From positions 62,001-126,000 of the forward strand of contig NZ_QRBE01000012.1 in assembly GCF_003363155.1 (NCBI RefSeq): a DNA stretch of 64,000 nucleotides, written 5' to 3'. A program made the position numbers and the translations under genes. The notes beneath the pieces are model-generated. The model was not told where the DNA came from, ran no database searches, and worked only from the letters and a program-made list of their open reading frames with translations. This DNA comes from Dyella monticola. GTDB lineage: Bacteria > Pseudomonadota > Gammaproteobacteria > Xanthomonadales > Rhodanobacteraceae. Shown here piece after piece: positions 10,827-17,926 of the stretch (the stretch's first letter is position 1; the number at the start of each line of letters is the position of its first letter).

Positions 10827-11918
10827 ATGAATTCAGCCCACGAGCTAGGCATTTTGATCGGTGCGTTGCGGCAATTGCACCGTGACGCTTCGTCCAAGGC
10901 GGCGCTGGCGACGCTTACCCGCACGCGAGGTTCCACCTTCCGTCGCCCCGGCACACGCATGCTGGTGCTTGGCGATGGCCAGGTGGTGTGCGAGTTATCC
11001 GGTGGTTGCCCGCAACGCGACATCGTGGCGCGCGCGCTGAACGTCATGGCCGATGGCAAACCAAGCCTGGTTCGCTACAACGCCGAATCCGGCCTGGACG
11101 TGTTGATTGAAATGGGTTGCGGTGGCGAGCTGGAAGTGCTGATAGAGCCCCTGCTCGCCATCTGCGATACGGATTTCATCGATACGCTGTCGCGCTGCCT
11201 GCACGAACGACGCACCATCCACATGGCGACGCTGTTCGCGATCGACGACACGGTGACCACGCCCCGGCGTCTCGTATGGAACGGAGCCGATGTGCTGCAC
11301 GATACGATCGATGACGCATCGCTCGTGCAGAACATTCGGGTGCACGCGTCCTCATTGACTTCACGGCGCGCCAGCTCGTTGCGCCTCCCCTTCGCGCAAG
11401 GCACCACTGATGTGTTACTTGAAATCATCGCGCCACCCCACGCGCTCGTCGTGATCGGCAGCAGCGCCGCCGCGCGCGCCCTGCTGCCCTTGGCCAACGC
11501 ATTAGGCTGGCCAACCACACTGGTGGACAGCGACCCTGCCCGCCTGCGCATCGCCGATCTGCCCAACGGGTTGAACACGATATGCGCTTCGCCGCAGCAA
11601 CTCCTGCGCGCCGTGCCGCTGGATGCACACAGTTCGGTTGTGGTCATGACGCACAACCTCGAGTACGACATGGCCTATCTCCATGCATTGCGCCATGCAC
11701 CAGTCGCCTACCTCGGCGCATTGGGATCGCGCGAACGCGTGGCGCGGATGCGCGCCACGCCTACCTTGAACGGCTTGAACGTACACGCGCCGGCAGGGCT
11801 GGATATCGGCTCGGAAACGCCGGAAGAAATCGCTCTGGCGATCGCGGCAGAGATCATGGCAGTCATCAACCATCGCAGTGGCACTCCGCTGCGCGACAAC
11901 GACGGCGCCATCCACTGA
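10827..11918 (+). CDS. XdhC/CoxI-family Mo-cofactor maturation protein
   Basis: A 363-aa protein of the XdhC/CoxI family. These bind molybdenum cofactor, promote its sulfuration and insert it into xanthine dehydrogenase-type enzymes. The N-terminal XdhC domain includes TRTRGSTFRRPGTRMLVLGD and ELSGGCPQRDI; the C-terminal Rossmann-like domain begins LVVIGSSAAARALLPLANALGW and ends with AYLGALGSRERVARMR and SETPEEIALAIAAEI. It is transcribed away from the Mo hydroxylase operon and overlaps the next gene by one base (TGATG), which strongly suggests it serves that enzyme. No strong ribosome-binding site is visible before the ATG. Confidence 0.93.
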   Translation: MNSAHELGILIGALRQLHRDASSKAALATLTRTRGSTFRRPGTRMLVLGDGQVVCELSGGCPQRDIVARALNVMADGKPSLVRYNAESGLDVLIEMGCGGELEVLIEPLLAICDTDFIDTLSRCLHERRTIHMATLFAIDDTVTTPRRLVWNGADVLHDTIDDASLVQNIRVHASSLTSRRASSLRLPFAQGTTDVLLEIIAPPHALVVIGSSAAARALLPLANALGWPTTLVDSDPARLRIADLPNGLNTICASPQQLLRAVPLDAHSSVVVMTHNLEYDMAYLHALRHAPVAYLGALGSRERVARMRATPTLNGLNVHAPAGLDIGSETPEEIALAIAAEIMAVINHRSGTPLRDNDGAIH

Positions 11919-12550
11919 TGGCCGCATACGATCACAATCTTCCGGTGATCGTGTTGCTTGCCGCCGGCGAAGGCAGCCGCTTTGGAAGCGCCAAGCAACT
12001 CGCAACGATTGCCGGCGAGCCGATGCTAAGACGGGTGGCGCGTATGCTGCTGCGTATCGATGTGCCTGTCATCGTCGTGACTGGTGCCTACGCCGATGCC
12101 GTCGAAACGGTGATCGGCGATTTACCGCTCAATATAGTCCGCTGCGAGCAATGGCAGCTTGGCATGGGCCAGTCGTTGGCCACTGGCATGCTCGAACTGA
12201 TGCGTAATTTTTCTCAGGCGTCCGCTGCACTTGTGTGCCTTGCCGATCAACCGCTCATCCATGATGATCTTCTGCGCAACATGCTCGAACGTCACGCGAA
12301 GGCGCCCGACCGCATTCTCGCGACTGCGCAGCGAGGCATTCTCGGACCACCCGCATTGTTTCCCCGCGATTGCTTCGGTGCACTGGTGTCACTTTCCGGC
12401 CCGCGAGGTGCACACGACATACTGAAGCAAGAGGTTGCGCGTGTAGAGCCCTTTGCCTGGGAGGCGTGTGCTGACGTCGATACACCCGGCGACCTTCAGT
12501 ACGTGCAGGCATGGCTGGCAACTGCGCATGCTCGCTCCGATGACCATTAA
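11918..12550 (+). CDS. MocA-like molybdenum cofactor cytidylyltransferase
   Basis: A 210-aa nucleotidyltransferase of the MobA/MocA (NTP_transf_3) family. The signature VLLAAGEGSRFGSAKQL near residue 12 is the nucleotide-binding loop with the conserved Lys, and CLADQPLI provides the metal-binding Asp. MocA converts Mo-molybdopterin to the MCD form used by xanthine dehydrogenase-family enzymes, which fits the neighbouring XdhC-like gene (one-base overlap) and the divergent Mo hydroxylase. An open frame extends upstream inside the xdhC-like gene but lacks homology-like sequence. Exact cytidylyl versus guanylyl specificity is inferred from context. Confidence 0.9.
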   Translation: MAAYDHNLPVIVLLAAGEGSRFGSAKQLATIAGEPMLRRVARMLLRIDVPVIVVTGAYADAVETVIGDLPLNIVRCEQWQLGMGQSLATGMLELMRNFSQASAALVCLADQPLIHDDLLRNMLERHAKAPDRILATAQRGILGPPALFPRDCFGALVSLSGPRGAHDILKQEVARVEPFAWEACADVDTPGDLQYVQAWLATAHARSDDH

Positions 12551-12971
12551 GCGAAGCGCGGATTCTTGCGAATAGCTGTCGCCCCCGCTCCGTAGCGTCC
12601 GTGCGATACACGGTTTTGACGTTCAGCCATCTATTTTTTCTGTCGCAATTCTGTAAAGTCTCGCTATCCGCCTGACGTCGCAGCCTGCATTGCTGCCGTG
12701 CAGCAGGCCCGCCGCCCGCGCGGATCAGTCGCTTGGAATACAGCCAAGCTGTTCTGAAGGGAGGGGCTTATGTCGAAACGGGCACACGCCCTTACGTACA
12801 GCACCCTTGCCGGCGACGGTCGCCGTGACCACGCCTATCCGTCTTTCCGTCTAAACACTCGCCCCGTCCGGCGGGATGCACGCATGCACTGTCCAACGAA
12901 TCTGGGAGCTACACGCTGCGGGTAGCGCGGAGTACGCACTCCATCTCTTCCATCCTGGGGAGGTTCCTGCA
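12551..12971 (+). other. 421-bp leader/intergenic region ahead of the acetate transporter
   Basis: No recognised gene. The stretch contains a poly-T run near 12637, several short inverted repeats (GCTTGG/CCAAGC near 12731-12749, GGCGAC/GTCGCC near 12814-12828, GGAGT/ACTCC near 12938-12953) and a 51-codon open frame with a strong purine-rich ribosome-binding site. It looks like a long structured 5' untranslated region, but no known riboswitch consensus was recognised by eye. Confidence 0.4.
12770..12925 (+). CDS. possible 51-aa leader ORF, unknown
   Basis: A short open frame beginning ATGTCGAAACGGGCACACGC, preceded by AAGGGAGGGG at good ribosome-binding distance. The product would be basic (MSKRAHALTYSTLAGDG...) with two Cys near the end and no membrane segment. 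It ends 46 bp before the acetate transporter start. It could be a leader peptide or small protein, or chance. Codon use is not clearly gene-like, so I rate it low. Confidence 0.22.
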   Translation: MSKRAHALTYSTLAGDGRRDHAYPSFRLNTRPVRRDARMHCPTNLGATRCG

Positions 12972-13583
12972 ATGAGCAACGAACAGGCTGTTGCGCGATT
13001 CTCGAACCCTGCACCACTCGGTCTGGCGGGTTTCGCTTTGACGACGTGGTTGCTGAGCATGATCAATGCCGGCTGGTTTACCGGCGATGCGATGAACATG
13101 GTACTTGCGGTGGCGATGGCCTATGGCGGCACCGCGCAGATGATCGCCGGCGTGATGGAATTGCCGCGAAACAATACGTTCGGCGCCACCGCCTTCATAA
13201 GTTACGACGCATTCTGGTGGTCGTTCGTGCTGTTTTTGTTGTTGCCGCACGAAAAGGTGCCCGGTGCATTTGTGGGCTGGTATCTCTTCATGTGGGGCGT
13301 ATTCACGTTTTACATGTGGATCGGCACGCTGCGCGCGGCGTTTGCGTTGCAACTTATCTTTCTCGCCTTGTGGATAACGTTCTTCCTGCTGGCTGCGGGT
13401 GAATGGACCGGCATGAGCAGCTTGCATGTGGCCGGAGGATACGTGGGTCTCCTCACGGCACTGTTTGCGTTTTACCTGTCGGCCGCCGAAATCATCAATG
13501 GTGCACACCAGCGGGCGGTGCTGCCCATTGGCACGCCGACATTGCACGAGGTATCGACCGCGCCACTCAGCGCACCGCGATAA
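12972..13583 (+). CDS. AceTr (GPR1/FUN34/YaaH) family acetate/succinate transporter
   Basis: A 203-aa six-helix inner-membrane transporter of the acetate uptake family (E. coli SatP/YaaH). The diagnostic N-terminal motif is NPAPLGLAGFALTTWLLS, and the helices that follow include GTAQMIAGVMELPRNNTFGATAF and YDAFWWSF. Members import acetate or succinate with protons or act as channels. The start is set by GGGGAGG eight bases before the ATG; an in-frame upstream ATG would add a hydrophilic tail not seen in the family. It sits 16 bp ahead of a porin gene and likely shares its transcript, suggesting coordinated outer- and inner-membrane uptake of a small carboxylate. Confidence 0.93.
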   Translation: MSNEQAVARFSNPAPLGLAGFALTTWLLSMINAGWFTGDAMNMVLAVAMAYGGTAQMIAGVMELPRNNTFGATAFISYDAFWWSFVLFLLLPHEKVPGAFVGWYLFMWGVFTFYMWIGTLRAAFALQLIFLALWITFFLLAAGEWTGMSSLHVAGGYVGLLTALFAFYLSAAEIINGAHQRAVLPIGTPTLHEVSTAPLSAPR

Positions 13584-13599
13584 CGACAAGGAGCACTCC

Positions 13600-15036
13600 A
13601 TGAAACGACATGCCCTGTATCTGGCCATGGCCGCACTGGGCCTGGCCGCAACCGCTCCCGCCTATGCGCAATCGGACAATCGTGATGACGAGATCAAGGC
13701 GCTCAAGGCGTTGGTGGAAAAACAACAACAGCAACTCAATCAACAGCAGCAGGATCTGCAGCAATTGCACAATGCATTGACGCAATTGCAGACCCAGCAA
13801 ACGCAACAGCAGACGCAGATCCAACAAACCCAGCAAGCGCAGGCACAGCAGGCGCAAACAGTGGCCGCCGCACCTGCGCCAGCAGCGTCCGCGCCGACCT
13901 TCACCAGCGCACCCGGTGTGTCGGTGGCGTTTCATGGTTTCATCGATGCGACCGCGTTCTCGCAGAGCAAGAGCTATACGTACGGCAATGGGCAGAACGC
14001 CGAATACCCCATTCCGGGATCGACCGGTACTCTGAGCGGCGTGGACGTTCGCAATACGCGTTTCTGGTTCGATCTGACCGGCGCGAAGGTTGCAGGCGAC
14101 TGGACCGGCGGCGCGCATCTGGAGATGGATTTCTTCGGCGGTTTCAACGGCACTACGGCGTACTCGCAGCAGCAACCGCTGCCTCGGTTGCGCCAGGCTT
14201 ATTTGCTGCTCACCAATCCCGTCACCGGCAGCACGATCAAGATCGGGCAGATGTGGGACCTCATGTTCCCCCTGGACGACCTGCCCGATTCGCTCAGCCA
14301 TATCGCCTTCCCGCTCGGTTATGGTGCCGGTGTGATCGGCTGGCGTTTCCCGGGTGCTATTTATTCGCAGGATCTCAATCACGGTTCGAGCGGACCGCAA
14401 TGGCGGCTGGATGTCGGGGCGTTCGAGGGCACCTGGGCCAGTCCGGGTACCCCGACCAATTACACCAGTGCAGGCAACGCGGGTTTCCGTCCGCAGATCG
14501 AAGCCAAGCTGCATGTGGAAGAGGAAAAGGAATGGATGTTGTTCCTTGCCGCCCATTGGAGCCAGATCGACCTGGCCGGCGTGGGCAACACGGAGCCTAC
14601 GCCGATCAAGCGCCAGTTCTCCAGCGAAGCCGTCGAACTGGGCGGTCTGTGGACGCCGGGTCCATGGGTACTCAAGAGTGTGGTGTACACCGGCAGGGGT
14701 ATCGGTGAGATCTTCGGCGACCTTTCGCAATTCGGGGACATCAAGGACACCGGTGGCTATGTCATGGGCGGCTACAAGTTCACACCGAACTGGAGCGCCA
14801 ATCTGTTCTATGCGATCAGCAAGCCCAACGCGAACGATGTTGTCTTATGGTTGAACAGCGGCTCGACCGGTCTGCTCAAAAGTCGCCAGGCCGCTGCCAA
14901 TCTTCAATACAGCGTCGGTGACTATTCCTTTGCCCTGGAATGGATCCACGCGATTATCGATTCCACCAAGACCGGCGCTACGCGCACCATGACCAGTGGC
15001 AATCAGCTCAATGTGAGTGCGATGTATAAGTTCTGA
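13600..15036 (+). CDS. DcaP-like trimeric outer-membrane porin
   Basis: A 478-aa outer-membrane porin. A signal peptide (MKRHALYLAMAALGLAATAP..., cleavage after AYA) is followed by an exceptionally Gln-rich coiled-coil segment at about residues 25-90, made of repeated KQQQQLNQQQQDL-like and QTQQTQQQTQIQQTQ-like units. A beta-barrel follows from FHGFIDATAF and ends in a C-terminal Phe (LNVSAMYKF), the signal for barrel insertion. DcaP porins of Acinetobacter take up dicarboxylates; pairing with an AceTr transporter 16 bp upstream supports organic-acid uptake. The gene ends before a perfect palindrome that separates it from a convergent operon. Confidence 0.88.
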   Translation: MKRHALYLAMAALGLAATAPAYAQSDNRDDEIKALKALVEKQQQQLNQQQQDLQQLHNALTQLQTQQTQQQTQIQQTQQAQAQQAQTVAAAPAPAASAPTFTSAPGVSVAFHGFIDATAFSQSKSYTYGNGQNAEYPIPGSTGTLSGVDVRNTRFWFDLTGAKVAGDWTGGAHLEMDFFGGFNGTTAYSQQQPLPRLRQAYLLLTNPVTGSTIKIGQMWDLMFPLDDLPDSLSHIAFPLGYGAGVIGWRFPGAIYSQDLNHGSSGPQWRLDVGAFEGTWASPGTPTNYTSAGNAGFRPQIEAKLHVEEEKEWMLFLAAHWSQIDLAGVGNTEPTPIKRQFSSEAVELGGLWTPGPWVLKSVVYTGRGIGEIFGDLSQFGDIKDTGGYVMGGYKFTPNWSANLFYAISKPNANDVVLWLNSGSTGLLKSRQAAANLQYSVGDYSFALEWIHAIIDSTKTGATRTMTSGNQLNVSAMYKF

Positions 15037-15150
15037 TGGCTTCATGGCCTTTCCTCTGTACACAGGGGAAAGGTCAACGCTACGCGGCTGTCAGCCACTA
15101 TTTCCAGAGCATCGAAGCGGGTAACGTTTCTCGCTATAGCCATCTCATCG

Positions 15151-15191
15151 CCTCACCGTCATTCCGGCGAAAGGCCGGAATGACGGTGAGG
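15151..15191. repeat. perfect 18-bp inverted repeat, REP-like / bidirectional terminator
   Basis: CCTCACCGTCATTCCGGC and its exact reverse complement flank a 5-base GAAAG loop, in the space between two convergent operons. The core GTCATTCCGGC-GAAAG-GCCGGAATGAC matches a type of interspersed palindrome common in proteobacterial intergenic regions. It lacks a T tract, so it is either a REP-type element or a transcript-stabilising hairpin. Confidence 0.8.
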
Positions 15192-15203
15192 CACGAGGGC
15201 GAT

Positions 15204-16673
15204 TTAACGAGCCTCGGCCGAAGAAGGCTCCGACATATAGCCACCGCCCAGCGCATCGATCAGCCGGATGGAAAGGTCGGCCTGCCGGCTTTGCAGCGCA
15301 GCCAGCTGCTGATCGGCAAGCAGCAGTTGCTGGCGACTGGCCAGTGGTGTGAGCGGACCGCTTACGCCGCCCTTGTAGGCGGAGAATGCATCGCGCCAAC
15401 TCTTTTCGGCATCCTGCTTGGCGCGTTGTTCCAGTGCGATTTGCGTGCGCACTGAGGACAGCGCGGACACCAGGTCCGCCACCTCGTTCACCGCACTGAT
15501 CAGCAGGCTGTTGTAGTGTGCCACGGCCTCGTCGTACTGCGCGTCGGCACCGGCGAGATTGGCGCGCAATCGACCGCCTTCGAAAATAGGCAGCGTCAGT
15601 GCCGGCCCCACCGAATACGTGCGCGCGGGAAGCTGGAACACATTCACGCTACCGCCCACGGCGACGACGCCAGCCATGGCGCTCAAACTGATGTTGGGCA
15701 AAAACTGGGTCTTGGCGGCCTTGATGTCATGCGATGCCGCCTCGACCTGCCAACGCGCGGCCACCAGGTCGGCGCGCCGGCCGATCAGATTCACCTGCAA
15801 TTGGTCAGGCACGGCGATCAGGCCGGGATCGAGCAGATGCGGACGGACGATGCTCAAGCCACGATCCGGCCCCTGCCCCAACAGCACGGAAAGGCTGCTG
15901 CGTGCAGCGTCGATGGCGCGCTCTGCCTGCGTTTTTTCCTGCTCCGCGCTCGCTGCCTGCGAATCGGCAAAGGCTTCCTGCTGCGGCGTGCTCAGACCGC
16001 CCTCAAGCAGGCGACGTGTGAGCGTGAGCGTCTGCGTGGTGCGTTTGACTTCATCCTCGGCCACATCCCGTTCTGCAAAGGCATAGCCCAGCGCCACGTA
16101 CGCGCGCGCAACGTTGACGGAAAGCTGGATACGCGCGGCACGGGCGTCGATTTCTGCTGCACGACTGCGCCCAAGCGCTGCTTCCCACGCGGCGCGCTTA
16201 CCGCCCCACACATCCATATCCCACGAGAAATTGGCCGTGACCGCCTTGCCCCAGGCGAAATGGCCCAGCACATATTCGGGATAGACCGGATCCTTGTTGG
16301 ATAGCCGCACGCCGCTGGCGCCTGCTTCGAGATCAGCTTGCGGGAGCCGCGCTGCGTTGGCGACATCCGCCACGGCCTGCGCCTGTCGCGCACGCGCCTG
16401 TGCTTCATCCAAGGTGGGATTGTGCTGCAGCGCCTCCTCGATCAGCGCGGTGAGTTGGGGATCGCCGAAGCCCACCCACCAATCCTGCGCGGGCCACGCA
16501 GTGGGGCTGAGCGGCACGTTGGCGAAGCTCTGATCGCTCCTGAGGCTGCTTGCATCGATCGTCTTGCCGTTGGTATGCAAGCCACCTGTCGCAGCGCAAC
16601 CGGCAAGTGCGATGCACGCAGCAAGCAGCACGATCGCAGCTTGGGGCAAAGACATGTTCATCATTCTGGACAT
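15204..16673 (-). CDS. NodT-family outer-membrane efflux lipoprotein
   Basis: A 489-aa outer-membrane channel of the TolC/NodT type. The lipoprotein signal ends at the lipobox LAGC (Cys about residue 25). Two OEP repeats cover most of the protein; typical pieces are WWVGFGDPQLTALIEEAL, NPTLDEAQARARQAQA, RRADLVAARWQVEAASHDI and GPALTLPIFEGGRLRANL. It forms the exit duct for the membrane-fusion protein and FUSC pump encoded just upstream (7 bp from the adaptor gene). Last gene of a five-gene, MarR-led operon; transcription probably ends at the palindrome downstream. Confidence 0.94.
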   Translation of the reverse strand: MSRMMNMSLPQAAIVLLAACIALAGCAATGGLHTNGKTIDASSLRSDQSFANVPLSPTAWPAQDWWVGFGDPQLTALIEEALQHNPTLDEAQARARQAQAVADVANAARLPQADLEAGASGVRLSNKDPVYPEYVLGHFAWGKAVTANFSWDMDVWGGKRAAWEAALGRSRAAEIDARAARIQLSVNVARAYVALGYAFAERDVAEDEVKRTTQTLTLTRRLLEGGLSTPQQEAFADSQAASAEQEKTQAERAIDAARSSLSVLLGQGPDRGLSIVRPHLLDPGLIAVPDQLQVNLIGRRADLVAARWQVEAASHDIKAAKTQFLPNISLSAMAGVVAVGGSVNVFQLPARTYSVGPALTLPIFEGGRLRANLAGADAQYDEAVAHYNSLLISAVNEVADLVSALSSVRTQIALEQRAKQDAEKSWRDAFSAYKGGVSGPLTPLASRQQLLLADQQLAALQSRQADLSIRLIDALGGGYMSEPSSAEAR

Positions 16674-16680
16674 GATTGCC

Positions 16681-17703
16681 TCACTGCGATACCGCGGGCG
16701 CGTGGGTGTTTTCGCTGGGATGAACGATCAACGTCGCCGTCTGCCCCGCCACCAGCACGGTTCCCGCCGGCATATGGTCGGTATCGATGCGCACGCGCAC
16801 CGGCACGCGCTGCGCCAGACGCACCCAGTTGAAGGTGGGATTGATGTTGGCAAGCAGATCGGCGCCCGTAGGATCGACCGCACCCGCAATACCGCGTGCC
16901 ACGCCTTCCACGGTACCGCGCAAATGCACACCGCCGCTCATCAGGCGAATATCGACCGGATCACCCACATGCAGGTGCGGAAGCTTGGTTTCTTCGAAAT
17001 AGCCATCCACCCAGAACGAGTGGCTATCGATCACCGCAAGCCGTGGTGCGCCGGCGCTGGCGTAATCGCCCACACGTACCAGGAGGTTCGTGACGTAACC
17101 ATCCGCTGGCGCACGCACCTGGGTGCGTTCCAAGTTGAGTTGCGCGGTGGCCAACGCCGCCTGCGCCTGCTTGACCGAAGCCTGCGCCTGCTGTTGCGCA
17201 GCCGCCGCCTGTTCGATGCCGGCCCGTGCCTTGTCCCAGGTCGCACGCGCGGCATCTGCGGTCGCGCTGGCGTTGGCAATGTCTTCGCTGGATACCACAT
17301 CCTTGAGATTCTGCCGGCGCCTGGACTGCGCCTCGTACATGACGAAATTCGCCTTGCTCTGCGTGGTACTGGCTTTGGCGGCATCGAGATTTGCCTGCGC
17401 CGCAGCCACTAAGGCCTGCGCGGCAGCAAGGTTGGCCTTGGCCTGCTCGGCGGCATCCTCATAGCGCGGGCGGTCGATGACAAACAGCACGTCGCCCTTC
17501 TTCACTTGCTGGTTATCGACCACGTTCACGGCAGTGACCAGGCCGGAAACGTCCGGCGCGATGCGCACTACATTGGCGCGGATGCGTCCGTCGCGGGTCC
17601 AGGGCGAATACATGTAATGCCGCCACAATCCATAGCCGATAAGGACAGCAAGCACCACGAGGATGACGGTGATGGCGACGCGGATGTAGAGAGTATTTTT
17701 CAT
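16681..17703 (-). CDS. HlyD/AaeA-type membrane fusion protein of efflux system
   Basis: A 340-aa periplasmic adaptor with one N-terminal membrane helix (VAITVILVVLAVLIGYGLW). The lipoyl half-motifs NVVRIAPDVSGLVTAVNVVD and RAPADGYVTNLLVRVGDY flank a long Ala/Gln-rich coiled-coil hairpin at about residues 85-185. That arrangement matches AaeA/EmrA-type adaptors, which link an inner-membrane pump to a TolC-like channel. It lies between the DUF1656 gene and the NodT channel gene on one transcript. Confidence 0.94.
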   Translation of the reverse strand: MKNTLYIRVAITVILVVLAVLIGYGLWRHYMYSPWTRDGRIRANVVRIAPDVSGLVTAVNVVDNQQVKKGDVLFVIDRPRYEDAAEQAKANLAAAQALVAAAQANLDAAKASTTQSKANFVMYEAQSRRRQNLKDVVSSEDIANASATADAARATWDKARAGIEQAAAAQQQAQASVKQAQAALATAQLNLERTQVRAPADGYVTNLLVRVGDYASAGAPRLAVIDSHSFWVDGYFEETKLPHLHVGDPVDIRLMSGGVHLRGTVEGVARGIAGAVDPTGADLLANINPTFNWVRLAQRVPVRVRIDTDHMPAGTVLVAGQTATLIVHPSENTHAPAVSQ

Positions 17704-17728
17704 GGAATCAGGTACGAGTCATTCGCCG

Positions 17729-17926
17729 TTAAAAGGTCAGCAGCGCCAAGCCGCCGAATACGCATACAAGGAAGGCCAGGCGTACCAGCGCCGGATGCCA
17801 CACATAGCGGTACAGGCCATAGCGGCCTACTACGCGGTCGAAGAGCAGCAACAGCGCAATGGCCAGCACGAACCAGACCAACAGTCCAGGAACCAGCGCG
17901 CCACCGATGGCGATTTCACGTGGCAT
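17729..17926 (-). CDS. DUF1656 (AaeX-like) small membrane protein
   Basis: A 65-aa protein with two membrane helices (LVPGLLVWFVLAIALLLLF and a second near VRLAFLVCVFGGLALLTF). The N-terminus MPREIAIGG and the spacing match DUF1656/AaeX, which accompanies AaeA/AaeB-type aromatic carboxylate efflux pumps. The start is fixed by AAGGAG six bases ahead and overlaps the end of the FUSC gene by 11 bp; the frame is open upstream but that part is the FUSC gene out of phase. Its precise role in the pump is not known. Confidence 0.9.
   Translation of the reverse strand: MPREIAIGGALVPGLLVWFVLAIALLLLFDRVVGRYGLYRYVWHPALVRLAFLVCVFGGLALLTF

Noticed and set aside
13567-14730. Minus-strand 387-codon open frame opposite the porin
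   Set aside because: The low-complexity porin Gln repeats read as Leu runs on the other strand; this is an artefact of the repeat.
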